Source: Streptomyces griseochromogenes
GTDB lineage: Bacteria > Actinomycetota > Actinomycetes > Streptomycetales > Streptomycetaceae
Direction of reading: 5' to 3'
Length of the DNA stretch: 64,000 nucleotides
NCBI RefSeq assembly: GCF_001542625.1
Contig: NZ_CP016279.1
Span: 4,030,001-4,094,000, forward strand
The notes below the pieces were generated by a model. The model was not told where the DNA came from. It saw only the letters and a list, made by a program, of their open reading frames with translations, and searched no databases. A program made the position numbers and the translations under genes. This document shows, one piece after another, positions 7,115 to 15,577 of this stretch. The stretch's first letter is position 1, and the number at the start of each line of letters is the position of its first letter.

Positions 7115-8551
7115 ATGGAAAGTGGCGGACGGCCGTCGGGTTCGGCCCCGACCGGTGGCTCGCGACGCCCAAGACCGGAAGGGAAGCCGGCGCTGAAGCG
7201 ACTGAAGCGCGTGCTGGGCGCTGTGGCTGCCGCTGCGGCTGCGGGCCGTGCTCGGATTCGTGCAACGGCACAGCGTGTCAGACAGTTGCCCCCGCCCCCG
7301 GGGCCGTTCCGTCTTGGATTCTGGCGCAGCCCGATCCGCGGGCCTTGGCTGACGTCCGTGTTCGGACTGGTTCTCCTGATCGGCATTCCGGTTCTGTTCA
7401 TCACCGGACTGCTCTCCTACGCTTCCTACAACCCCGACCTGAGCCCCCTCAACGACGAGACCCCCGACAAGGGCGTCCTCGGCTTCTACCTCTTCAGCTG
7501 GCCCACGCATCCGTACTGGTTGTACCGGCTGCTCCAGGGCATGCACGTGACGCTGGGGGTCGTGCTGGTTCCGGTGCTGCTGGCCAAGCTGTGGTCGGTG
7601 ATCCCGAAGCTGTTCGAATGGCAGCCCGTACGCTCCATCGCCCACGGCCTGGAGCGGCTGTCCCTGCTGATGCTGGTCGGCGGCGTCATCTTCGAATTCG
7701 TCACCGGCATCTTGAACATCCAGCTCTACTACGTCTTCCCGGGCTCGTTCTACCGCCTGCACTTCTACGGCGCCTGGGTGTTCATCGCCGCCTTCGTCGT
7801 CCACGTGTGCCTCAGACTCGGCCGGATGACCCAGGCCCTGCGCTCACGCAGCCTGGGCGCCGAACTGCGCACCGACCTCGCCCACACCATGCCCGAACCC
7901 CCCGATCCCGACGACCTGGTGGCCGCCTCTCCCGCCCCGCCCACGATGACCCGCCGCGGCGCGGTCGGCATGGTGGGAGCCGGATCGCTGCTCCTCCTCG
8001 TCGTGACCGCCGGACAGAGCATCGGCGGATGGCTGCGCGGCACCGCGCTCCTCGCGCCGCACAACCGCGATCCGGACAGCGGGCCGAACAGCTTCCAGAT
8101 CAACAAGACGGCGGCGAAAGTGGGCGTCACCCCCGCGCTCGTCGGACCCACCTGGCGGCTGGAGGTGCACGGACGCGGAGCGCCACGGGTCTTCACCCGC
8201 GATCAGCTCCTGGCGATGCCCCAGCACACCGCCGCACTGCCGATCGCCTGCGTGGAGGGATGGTCCACCGAAGACCAGCACTGGAGCGGTCTACGGCTGG
8301 CCGACCTCGCCGCGCTGGCCGGACTGCCCGACGCCAGAAGCGTTCTGGTCCAGTCCATCCAGCCCCCCGGCCCCTTCACCCGGGTGGTGCTGCGGGGCAA
8401 CCAGATCCACGACCCCCGAGCGCTGCTCGCACTCCGCGTCAACGGTGCGGACCTCTCGCTCGACCACGGCTACCCGGCCCGCATCATCGTCCCGGCCAAC
8501 CCCGGCGTGAACAACACCAAGTGGGTCCACCGGCTCACCTTCAGGGCGTGA
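7115..8551 (+). CDS. Membrane molybdopterin-dependent oxidoreductase fused to a cytochrome b-type domain
   Basis: A 478-residue protein in two parts. Residues about 75-260 form a four-helix membrane domain with His residues in helices (HPYWLYRLLQGMHVTLGVVL, LHFYGAWVFIAAFVVHVCLR), as in cytochrome b561-like electron carriers. Residues about 320-478 form a sulfite-oxidase-type molybdopterin domain with PIACVEGWSTEDQHWSG, whose Cys would ligate molybdenum, and PARIIVPANPG and KWVHRLTF near the end. A third hydrophobic segment (VGMVGAGSLLLLVVTAG) joins them and probably places the Mo domain outside the cell. Start ATG 7115 follows GGAGGAG. It heads a three-gene operon. The electron donor and the substrate cannot be told. 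Confidence 0.85.
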   Translation: MESGGRPSGSAPTGGSRRPRPEGKPALKRLKRVLGAVAAAAAAGRARIRATAQRVRQLPPPPGPFRLGFWRSPIRGPWLTSVFGLVLLIGIPVLFITGLLSYASYNPDLSPLNDETPDKGVLGFYLFSWPTHPYWLYRLLQGMHVTLGVVLVPVLLAKLWSVIPKLFEWQPVRSIAHGLERLSLLMLVGGVIFEFVTGILNIQLYYVFPGSFYRLHFYGAWVFIAAFVVHVCLRLGRMTQALRSRSLGAELRTDLAHTMPEPPDPDDLVAASPAPPTMTRRGAVGMVGAGSLLLLVVTAGQSIGGWLRGTALLAPHNRDPDSGPNSFQINKTAAKVGVTPALVGPTWRLEVHGRGAPRVFTRDQLLAMPQHTAALPIACVEGWSTEDQHWSGLRLADLAALAGLPDARSVLVQSIQPPGPFTRVVLRGNQIHDPRALLALRVNGADLSLDHGYPARIIVPANPGVNNTKWVHRLTFRA

Positions 8552-8553
8552 CC

Positions 8554-9057
8554 ATGGCACGATTCGTCCGCTGGTACGGCTCCGGCCCCCTCCACCTGCT
8601 CGTCCTGATCGCCTCCTTCGCCCTGACCGGCTACGCCCTGGTGCGCCTGTTCGCCGTCCAGCCCTGGGAGGTGGCGATCTGGTTCGTCGGTGCGGCGATC
8701 CTCCACGACCTCATCCTGCTGCCCCTGTACTCGCTGGCCGACCTGTCCGCCCTCTCCGTCCTGCGGCACCGTTCGGGCGGCGTACCGCAGGTGCCGTGGA
8801 TCAATTACCTGCGCGTCCCCGCCTTCCTGTCCGGGGTGCTGCTGCTCGTATGGTTCCCCCTCATCCTGGATCTGGCGATCCCCTACCAAGGCGACACGGG
8901 ACTGCACGAAGGCGTCTACCTCGGCCGATGGCTGGCGATCACCGGTGTGCTCTTCGGTGCCTCGGCGCTGACCTTCGCACTCAGACTGCGCCGCGTCCTC
9001 CTGGCCGCCCGCGCCGACGAGGAACGCCCACCGACCGATCGTGACGGCTCCCCGTGA
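8554..9057 (+). CDS. Four-helix membrane protein of the molybdopterin oxidoreductase operon
   Basis: A 167-residue protein with four hydrophobic helices (LHLLVLIASFALTGYALVRL, VAIWFVGAAILHDLILLPLY, FLSGVLLLVWFPLILDLAI, WLAITGVLFGASALTFALRL) and polar loops. The start, ATG 8554, lies 2 bp after the upstream stop, and its TGA overlaps the start of the methyltransferase by 4 bp, so the three genes are translationally coupled. The family is not recognised by name. It may be a membrane partner of the oxidoreductase; that is inference from spacing. Confidence 0.75.
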   Translation: MARFVRWYGSGPLHLLVLIASFALTGYALVRLFAVQPWEVAIWFVGAAILHDLILLPLYSLADLSALSVLRHRSGGVPQVPWINYLRVPAFLSGVLLLVWFPLILDLAIPYQGDTGLHEGVYLGRWLAITGVLFGASALTFALRLRRVLLAARADEERPPTDRDGSP

Positions 9058-9728
9058 CGGCCGAGGAGAACCGGCCCGCACACCGGGACCCCTACGCACT
9101 GGCCCTGCGGACCGGCGGCGGGCCGGTGTACCTACGGCTGACGGACGGACGATGGACCTGGTTGCCGGTGCACCGCTGGTACGCACAGCCCACCAGGGCC
9201 GACGAAACCCTGCTGGAGCGCTGCGTCGGCCCCGTTCTGGACGTCGGCTGCGGACCGGGCCGGCTGTGCAGGGCACTCCTGCACCAGAGCATCTTCGCCG
9301 TCGGTATCGACGTTGCCCCGCGGGCGGTCGCCCGCACCATCGCTCTCGGTGGGACGGCACTGTGCCGGTCGGTGTTCGCCCCCCTTCCTGGTGAGGGAGC
9401 CTGGCAAACCCTCCTGCTGGCCGACGGGAACATCGGTATCGGCGGCGACCCCCGGGCCCTGCTCCGACGGTGTACACAGCTCATCGCACCGACGGGTGTC
9501 CTGCTCGTCGAGGTCGAGCAGATCGACGTGGCAGAGCGCTGTACCGCATGGGTGGAAGACACCCATGGCCATCGGGGTCCACCGTTTCCCTGGGCACGTC
9601 TGGGCGCTTCGGCGCTCCGCCGCATCGCGCCAGAACTCGGCCTCGGCGTAACCGACGAGTGGCGGAGCGATCACCGGAGCTTCCTTGCGCTCAGCCCTCA
9701 GTGCACTGCCCGGGGGCGTCCCAGCTGA
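9054..9728 (+). CDS. Class I SAM-dependent methyltransferase
   Basis: A 224-residue protein. VLDVGCGPGRL (about residues 63-73) is motif I of the SAM-binding Rossmann fold, followed by an acidic residue ending strand 2 (VGIDVAPRA) and later strands TLLLADGNIGIGGDP and GVLLVEVEQID. The start GTG 9054 overlaps the previous stop. Proteins of this type next to membrane Mo-oxidoreductases and GtrA are usually of unknown substrate. Last gene of the operon. Confidence 0.82.
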   Translation: MTAEENRPAHRDPYALALRTGGGPVYLRLTDGRWTWLPVHRWYAQPTRADETLLERCVGPVLDVGCGPGRLCRALLHQSIFAVGIDVAPRAVARTIALGGTALCRSVFAPLPGEGAWQTLLLADGNIGIGGDPRALLRRCTQLIAPTGVLLVEVEQIDVAERCTAWVEDTHGHRGPPFPWARLGASALRRIAPELGLGVTDEWRSDHRSFLALSPQCTARGRPS

Positions 9729-9935
9729 TGGGGGATCGGCGATCCGGTTGTGAGGACATCGGTCGGGCTCCGGTGACCAGCGAGCAGGTGGCCTCGCCGG
9801 ATCGTGGCACTCCGTCATGACAACAGCGGCGGCGGGAGGTGCGGCCCGCCGGTGGTGCCGCTTGAGTGAGGTCAGTTCGCTGCGCAGGGAGGCTGTGATG
9901 GATCACCGACCGGCACCTGATGTGGGCCTGCCCCG

Positions 9936-11939
9936 ATGGCGGCGGCTCGGACCGTCCTGGCCGAGTCCGGGGCAGACGGGCTGCGGTCGTTGAGCGCGCG
10001 ACCGATCGGTGACCATGCCCTGCTGTCCGACTGCCGCTCGGCCGCGCTGGTCACCTCCGAGGGCTCGGTGGACTGGCTGTGCCTTCCCCGCTTCGACAGC
10101 CCGGCGATCTTCGCCCGGCTCCTCGACGAGGACGCCGGCCACTGGTCCATCCGTACCGTCGGACCCGCCGACGTCAGCCGCAGCTACGTCGAGGACACCC
10201 TCGTCCTGGAGACGACCTTCCGGGCAACTGGAGGAACGGCAGTTGTACGCGACGCGCTCGCCCTGGGACGGCGCGAGCGCGGACATGCACTCGGCGAGGC
10301 TTCCCCCGGAATTCTGCTGCGTCAGGTCACCTGCACCGAAGGACAGGTGAGCCTCGACATCGTCTACGCGCCACGCCCGGAGTTCGGGCTGATCCATCCG
10401 CTCCTGTCACCGGTCCGGGGCGGGCTTGCCGCGTACGGCGGCGCCCACGTGCTCCGGCTGTCCAGCCCCGTCGAGCTGACGGTGAGCGGTTCCACCGCGA
10501 ACGGCCGGTTCAACCTGCGGGCGTCGGACCGCCTCGGCTTCGCATTGCATGTCGGGCCGGCGTGGGGAAGCGAGCCGGTGCGCTGGCGGGCGGGGCGCGT
10601 CCGGCGGCGCCTGAACGACACCATCGAGGGCTGGCGCTCGTGGTCCCGGCAGCACCGCGGCTACGTCGGCCCCTGGCAGGACGAGGTGGCACACAGCGGA
10701 CGCGTGCTGCGGGGACTGACCTTCGCCCCTACGGGAGCCATCGTGGCAGCGGCCACCACCTCACTGCCCGAACGCCCCGGCGGCACACGCAACTGGGACT
10801 ACCGCTACACCTGGGTCCGCGACGCGAGCTTCACCCTCCAAGCACTCGGCACAGCGGCCTGCGAGAAGGAGAAGGACAAGTTCTTCGGATTTCTCGCCCG
10901 CGCTGCGGCAACCCAGCTCCACCGCGGCATGGACCTGCAGATCATGTACGGCATCGGTGGTGAACACGACCTCAGCGAGCGGCTGCTGCCCCACCTGGCC
11001 GGCTGGCGCGACAGCACCCCCGTGCGCACCGGCAACGACGCCTGGCGCCAACGCCAGCTCGACGTCTACGGCGAACTCCTCGACGCCGCCCACGAGACCC
11101 TCCCACCCGGAGAGCACCTGGACCCACCCACCCGCGCCTTCCTGGTCGAGGCGGCCGACACGGCCGCCCGTCGCTGGACCGAGCCCGACCAGGGCATCTG
11201 GGAGAGACGCGGACCGAGCAGACACTTCCTGCACTCGAAACTGATGTGCTGGGTCGCCCTGGACCGCGCCATTGCCATGGCTCCCGCGCTTCAGGCCGAC
11301 GAACGCGTACCCCACTGGCGGCATGAGCGGGACAACATCCGCCAAGCCGTCGAAGAGCGCGGCTGGAACGCCGGATTGGGGGCCTTCGCCCAGGCGTTCG
11401 GCAGTGACGAGCTGGACGCATCGGCGCTGATGCTGCCCATCGTCGGCTTCCTGCCTCCGCACGACCCGCGCGTCCTATCGACGGTGCTGGCCATCGCCTC
11501 CCACCTCACCGACCGCAACGGCCTGGTCCGCCGCTACCTCGGCGACGAGATCGAGGAAGCGGAAGGAGCCTTCCTGCTGTGCACCTTCTGGCTCGCCCAC
11601 GCTCTCGCCCTGACCGGTCATGTGGTCCAAGCACGGCAGGTGTTCCAGACCGCCCTCGCACACGCCAACGATGTCGGCCTGCTCGCCGAGGAAACCGACC
11701 CCGCCACGGGAGAGGCCCTCGGCAACTTCCCTCAAGCCTTCAGCCACATCGGACTCATCAACGCCGCCCGCGCCATCCGCGATGCCGGGCAGCAACCCGC
11801 ACCGCAAGGAACCGAACACCGGTCCCCGTATTCGTCCAGGCTGCACTGGTTCTTCGCGGCCTGGAAGCATTCCTCGATGGCCCAACGTGAGCCGGCCACG
11901 CGGGCCAGTTCGGCGATCTCGACGCCGGCGGGTGCGTAG
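9936..11939 (+). CDS. GH15-family glucanase/trehalase-like protein with altered C-terminus
   Basis: About 625 residues of GH15 (glucoamylase/trehalase-like) sequence. The N-terminal beta-sandwich starts IGDHALLSDCRSAALVTSEG then SVDWLCLPRFDSP, and the (alpha/alpha)6 barrel has WDYRYTWVRDASFTLQAL (first catalytic acid region), IMYGIGGEHDLSE and EIEEAEGAFLLCTFWLA (second acid). The motif GNFPQAFSHIGLINAA normally lies close to the family's end. About 20 residues after it (near 11827) the sequence turns into the antisense of an IS701 transposase, so the last 35 or so residues are foreign. The core fold is probably complete. The start is uncertain: ATG 9936 has no strong RBS. Confidence 0.85.
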   Translation: MAAARTVLAESGADGLRSLSARPIGDHALLSDCRSAALVTSEGSVDWLCLPRFDSPAIFARLLDEDAGHWSIRTVGPADVSRSYVEDTLVLETTFRATGGTAVVRDALALGRRERGHALGEASPGILLRQVTCTEGQVSLDIVYAPRPEFGLIHPLLSPVRGGLAAYGGAHVLRLSSPVELTVSGSTANGRFNLRASDRLGFALHVGPAWGSEPVRWRAGRVRRRLNDTIEGWRSWSRQHRGYVGPWQDEVAHSGRVLRGLTFAPTGAIVAAATTSLPERPGGTRNWDYRYTWVRDASFTLQALGTAACEKEKDKFFGFLARAAATQLHRGMDLQIMYGIGGEHDLSERLLPHLAGWRDSTPVRTGNDAWRQRQLDVYGELLDAAHETLPPGEHLDPPTRAFLVEAADTAARRWTEPDQGIWERRGPSRHFLHSKLMCWVALDRAIAMAPALQADERVPHWRHERDNIRQAVEERGWNAGLGAFAQAFGSDELDASALMLPIVGFLPPHDPRVLSTVLAIASHLTDRNGLVRRYLGDEIEEAEGAFLLCTFWLAHALALTGHVVQARQVFQTALAHANDVGLLAEETDPATGEALGNFPQAFSHIGLINAARAIRDAGQQPAPQGTEHRSPYSSRLHWFFAAWKHSSMAQREPATRASSAISTPAGA

Positions 11940-12706
11940 GCGAGGTAGTAGGCGAGCTCGTTGGGGTCGGACAGGCTTCGGCGGGCCATCACCCAGCGGT
12001 GATGGGTAGGTGGGTCCGGGGCGAAGATGATGTTGGCGGGCAGCTTGGCCGCGGCCCAGTCGTAGACGCGCGGGCCTTTGGCTCCATCGCCGCAGGACAG
12101 GGTCTGCCAGGCGTCGTCGGGTGCTTCTTCGACGAGCTGGTCGAGGCGCCAGATGCCGGCGAGGGACTTGATCTGCTGGGACTTCGGCACCGCCACGACA
12201 TAGCCGATGCCGAGTTGTTCGAGCAGGCGGCGGAAGGACCAGTCCTGTCCGTAGGCTTCATCGGCGGTCACCCATGTGGCGGGGAGGTCTGCGGCGATGC
12301 AGCGGCGGACCATGTCCTTGGCCAGCTCGCCCTTGGTCGCGAAGGTACGTTCGTCGGGGATCTTCGCCTCCCGGCACCGCTCTCGATCCTTGGTCCAGCA
12401 CTTGGGCAGGTAGAGTTCGCGGTCGACCAGGGCCCTTCCGCGGACGGTGGCGTAGGCCGCCAAGACACCGATCTGGCAGTTGTCGATCTTTCCGGAAGTG
12501 CCGGTGTACTGCTGGGATACCCCGGCCGACGTGGCGCCTTTCTTGATGAACCCGGTGTCATCGATGATGAGCACTCCACCCGGACCGAGTTGTTGGCCGA
12601 CGTACTCATGTAGGTCGTCTCGAACGGCATCGGCGTCCCAGCGGGCGCCGTTCAGCAGATGCTGCAGTCCAGCTGGGTCACGATGCCCTGCGTACTCGGC
12701 CAGTTG
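11828..12706 (-). pseudogene. IS701-type transposase, downstream exon, C-terminus missing
   Basis: Minus-strand frame QLAEYAGHRDPAGLQHLLNG, then VLIIDDTGFIKKG (first catalytic Asp), WVTADEAYGQDWSF (second Asp) and SRWAIEECFQAAKNQCSLDE (catalytic Glu), the DDE core of IS701 transposases. It is separated from its first exon (13530-13686) by a group II intron; joining the two gives KNGW-QLAEYAG, the expected family sequence. The C-terminal 60 or so residues are lost where the sequence runs into the GH15 gene, so even a spliced mRNA would give a truncated enzyme. Confidence 0.85.
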
Positions 12707-13529
12707 GTGAGGTCGACTCGGGGCGCCCTGTTGGTGTTTCCACCAGTGGGTTTCCCCGAGCCGCCTCCCGAACCGGACGTGCCCGCTCTCCAGGCATCCG
12801 GCTCTCCACAAGCCCTCTCAGGCGGCCACGGCCACCCAACAGTGCAGTTTGGTCTGCATCTCCAGTACCCGGCGCTCGGCCTTGAGCAGCGCGAACTCCA
12901 GCGCGTCGGTATTCACCGGCGGCCTCCCGGCATTGCAGCATCCTCCCCGCCGACTTGCTGGCCCCCTTCGCCATGCACGGAGCTTTCCTCCGCTCGGACT
13001 ACTACGGGGCCTCCGCCCCACCTGCGGCCCTCAGCCGGCAACGGGCCTGCCCTCCTCGCCGGACCGGCTGTCCGGACAAGAAGGGCGACCGCAGGCGGTT
13101 CCCACGTTCACCATGTGCCGATCGGCCAGGTCGGCGTCCCGCTACTACCCCGGCAGCATCACCACGCCTACGCCGCAGACCTTCAGCGTGGCCTCCCCAC
13201 CGGCAGTTGGAGACCGGCTTCGGAGTTGACCGCCCCTGCAAAAACGAGCGGTCACGCACTGCACCCCGGGCCCATATCCGCCAGATTGGAGCCCGGTGAC
13301 AAGACTTACGAGGCTTTACACGGATTCCTCTTCGTACGCCTTCTGGCCTTGCTTGCCGAACCCGACGCGTCTGGCAGTTCCGCGCCGTCCCGGCGTTGTC
13401 AGGGCTGCTTCCCGTCCTCGACCGGCGTTCCCCAGCCCGGACTGCCCTCAGCTTCTACCCGGCCGCTGCGACGGCCCGGCGGTAGAGGTCTCACACCTCC
13501 ACTCGGTCACATGGCGCCTCGTGGCGCAC
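12707..13529 (-). mobile_element. Group II intron, ORF mostly deleted, inside IS701 transposase
   Basis: The minus strand starts GTGCGCCACGAGGCGC at 13529, the canonical GUGYG 5' end, directly after the codon for Trp in KNGW. Near the other end (12815-12765) GAGCCGGATGCC ... GGGCACGTCCGGTTC folds as domain V with its terminal loop. It is followed by a domain VI-like stem (GGCTCGGGG / CCCCGAGTC) with an unpaired A near the 3' end and the terminal AC at 12707. Between them only the start of the reverse transcriptase survives (NTDALEFALLKAERRVLEMQ then TKLH, 12917 downwards) before an early stop. Length is about 823 nt. The ribozyme parts look intact, but maturase would have to come from elsewhere. 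Confidence 0.85.
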
Positions 13530-13686
13530 CCAGCCGTTCTTGCGGCCCACCGGCGCCAGCAGGCCCCGGACGTAGTCCCGCATCCGCCATCGCAGGTCCG
13601 CCAGCCCGAACCGGCTCGCCACTCGCGCGAAGACGGCTGCCCCGCCACCCGTGCGGAGCGCCGAGCTTGCTGGGGCCGAAGAATCG
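13530..13686 (-). pseudogene. IS701-type transposase, upstream exon
   Basis: Minus-strand frame AAVFARVASRFGLADLRWRM, then RDYVRGLLAPVGRKNGW, the conserved N-terminal region of IS701 transposases, ends exactly where the intron begins. Further upstream an in-frame TAG (about 13684) and the lack of a good start codon suggest that the true N-terminus has also been lost. Confidence 0.8.
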
Positions 13687-14132
13687 GCCTTCTAGGTGCG
13701 TCAGTAGGGGAACAGCGGCGTGCGGGGTAACGACGTGTGTCCGGCGGGAAGATGAGAGGGAAGGGGTACGGGATGGGGCGTGACGACTGGCGGACGGCGG
13801 CGGGCTCGCGCGTGAGGATCGAGTCAGACCGGCGCGGCGAGTTCATCCGGCGCGACGGCTGCCGACGGTCGATCCTGATCACTGGTGCGGGGCCTGCCAG
13901 ATTCGCTGCCGAGCAGCACGCGCGGACCTGCCGGAACTAGGGAGTCCGACAGGTCGGGGACTGATGTAGGCGCCGGAATTCCGGCTGGTGTCGAGATCTG
14001 TTGGTTGTTCAGAGCCGACGCTGACGCGGACGCGCGGATCGACTGGAGCGTTGTGATTTCCACGGTGTGCCGTGCTCGCCGGCACACCGTCGGGGCCCGT
14101 GACTGGCCGGCGTGAAGACCGTGATCCGCCGG
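13687..14132. other. Region without a confident gene
   Basis: About 450 bp of accessory DNA between the IS701 remnant and the lectin-like gene. Open frames present on both strands have no recognisable family, poor start contexts and mutually overlapping layouts. No terminator or repeat was recognised. Confidence 0.4.
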
Positions 14133-14612
14133 TCAGTCCTTAGCTGAGCGAGGCTCGCGCAAGCGCCAGAACTGGTCGGACCAGGGGCCGAACTCCTCTA
14201 CCTCCAGGGGGGTCTCCGGATCGTGGCTCCCCTCCTTCGGAGAAATAACCAGATTGGGATCGAGCGCGGAGGCGATAACGAAGTCGGCCTGCGCTGAGTC
14301 GGGAACGCGGATCTCCCACAACTGAGAGTCGTCGTTGCTGGTCTTGGCGTACACCAGCTCGGTGCCCGCCTTGGCTTGTGGCAGGGCCACGCATCGCTCA
14401 TGATAGGCGTTCTTGATGCGCACCATGCCGCTGTTGCCGTTGACCGGAATGAGGCTCCACTGGCGGGTCGTGTCCGCAGCCGAAAGGTACCCGGAACGCC
14501 ACAGCCGCACCTGTAGCTGCGCGTCTGTTCGTCCTTGCGGCGTCATGTGCTGACCGCTGGCGGAGTGGACGATCAACTGGAAGGTGCGGAAGGGAATGTG
14601 CTTGTTCACCAT
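14133..14612 (-). CDS. Small ricin-type beta-trefoil (lectin-like) protein
   Basis: A 159-residue protein. Repeated units of about 45 residues end in Gln/Asn-x-Trp motifs: TTRQWSLIPVN, DSQLWEIRVP and SDQFWRLREP, the QxW hallmark of RICIN beta-trefoils. The second unit has RIKNAYHERCVALPQA, as in the usual 'N-x2-S-x-KCLDV' strand. There is no signal peptide or membrane segment, so it is probably cytoplasmic. Start ATG 14612 has AAGGAG 7 bp upstream and overlaps the end of a 29-codon frame. Ligand unknown; a protease-inhibitor role is possible because mycocypins and I66 inhibitors share the fold. Confidence 0.7.
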   Translation of the reverse strand: MVNKHIPFRTFQLIVHSASGQHMTPQGRTDAQLQVRLWRSGYLSAADTTRQWSLIPVNGNSGMVRIKNAYHERCVALPQAKAGTELVYAKTSNDDSQLWEIRVPDSAQADFVIASALDPNLVISPKEGSHDPETPLEVEEFGPWSDQFWRLREPRSAKD

Positions 14613-14695
14613 GCCGACTCCTTAGTAGCCGTGGGAAGGTCCATCGCGAGGCGGGTGCCTTCGGGTTCTCCGGCCTGAGGCTTCTTCTTGGCCAT
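14606..14695 (-). CDS. 29-residue peptide, translationally coupled to the trefoil gene
   Basis: ATG 14695 is preceded by AGGAG at good spacing, and the frame (MAKKKPQAGEPEG ... LPTATKESAW) stops at a TGA inside the first codons of the trefoil gene, giving a 7-bp overlap. The peptide is basic at its start, then Pro/Glu/Thr-rich, with no Cys. The RBS and the coupled stop support translation. It may be a leader peptide that sets expression of the downstream gene or a tiny partner protein. Function unknown. Confidence 0.5.
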   Translation of the reverse strand: MAKKKPQAGEPEGTRLAMDLPTATKESAW

Positions 14696-14773
14696 GAGTA
14701 GCTCCTGGTCGCTGCCCCGTCCTGATCGACTCTCCCATAACGCTAAGTAATCAATTGAGTACGGCGCGCAGAA

Positions 14774-15307
14774 ATGTCAAACAGTCGATCCATTTGCGTA
14801 CATCTGGGCGACACGATGCCTGATAGCACGGGCGGACTCGCCGGAGCTGATCCTGTCCGAGAGAGGTCGGTCGCCTACGTCACCGACACCCTGCGCTGTC
14901 CGGGCTGCGAGCTGATCGAGCAGGGACGCGACCACGTCCCCACCGAACGCTCCGGCTACGGCGTGAAGATCCAGACCGCCGCCCGCATCATCCTCGGCCT
15001 GCAAGGCCCGCACACAAGGGACGCCGCGCTGTCCACCGCGGAGGGGGGCGATCTGCCCTGCGAGCGGCAACTGTGGGGCCACCTCGCCCGGCGCTGCGTA
15101 CCGCCCCACACCGGGAAAGCGCCGCCGCTCCTGACCCTCCTCGGCTGGGTCGCCTGGCGACAGGGCGACACCGCTACGGCCAGCCACGCCTTCGCTGAAG
15201 CCCTCGACATCTACCCCGGCTACACGTTGGCCAAGCTCATGCTCGACGGCATCCGCAACGGGTGCGACCTGGCCCAGCTCCTGGCGACGTTCCGGGAGAC
15301 GGTATGA
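14774..15307 (+). pseudogene. DUF4192 protein, C-terminal part only
   Basis: The end of the frame, PPHTGKAPPLLTLLGWVAWR, then QGDTATASHAFAEALDIYPG, matches the C-terminal segment of DUF4192 proteins, which are usually 350-400 residues and found on actinomycete integrative elements. Only about 177 codons are open here, the N-terminal half is missing, and neither candidate ATG (14774, 14816) has an RBS. It is probably a remnant. The downstream helix-turn-helix frame overlaps it by 4 bp (ATGA). Confidence 0.55.
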
Positions 15308-15435
15308 ACGAGTCCAAGCCCCTCCAATGGCTCCAGCCCGAATACAAGAGCCGCGAAGACGAACTGGTCAACGTCGCAGCAGCAGCCCTCGTCGGCCTTT
15401 CACGCTCCGCCGTCACCAACTGGGCCATTCGCAAC
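15304..15435 (+). pseudogene. Helix-turn-helix regulator fragment
   Basis: ATG 15304 overlaps the DUF4192 stop. The first 44 residues (LQPEYKSREDELVNVAAAAL, VGLSRSAVTNWAIRN) look like the HTH regulators that follow DUF4192 genes on Streptomyces elements. After NWAIRN the sequence changes to low-similarity, lower-GC DNA (15440-15560), so the gene seems broken after its DNA-binding helix, although the frame stays open to 15660. Confidence 0.45.
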
Positions 15436-15577
15436 TGTGACCGAACAGTCCACGCCGTAATTCGTTTGGCATCATTTAGCCCTTTTATGCTGGCCGATTG
15501 TGCCGCGATCCTGGAGACCTGTACCAGTAGCACCCGGTTCATCCCCGACGCGCTCAGCGAGAGAGGGAATCCCGCCC

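Noticed and set aside
7021..9057. 678-codon frame over the Mo-oxidoreductase operon
   Set aside because: Out-of-frame reading of the oxidoreductase, only its 3' part is the membrane protein gene.
12659..13783. 374-codon plus-strand frame through the IS701/intron region
   Set aside because: Antisense of a group II intron and transposase exons; no protein family.
13448..13882. Minus-strand 144-codon frame
   Set aside because: Wrong frame over the IS701 first exon and intron 5' end.
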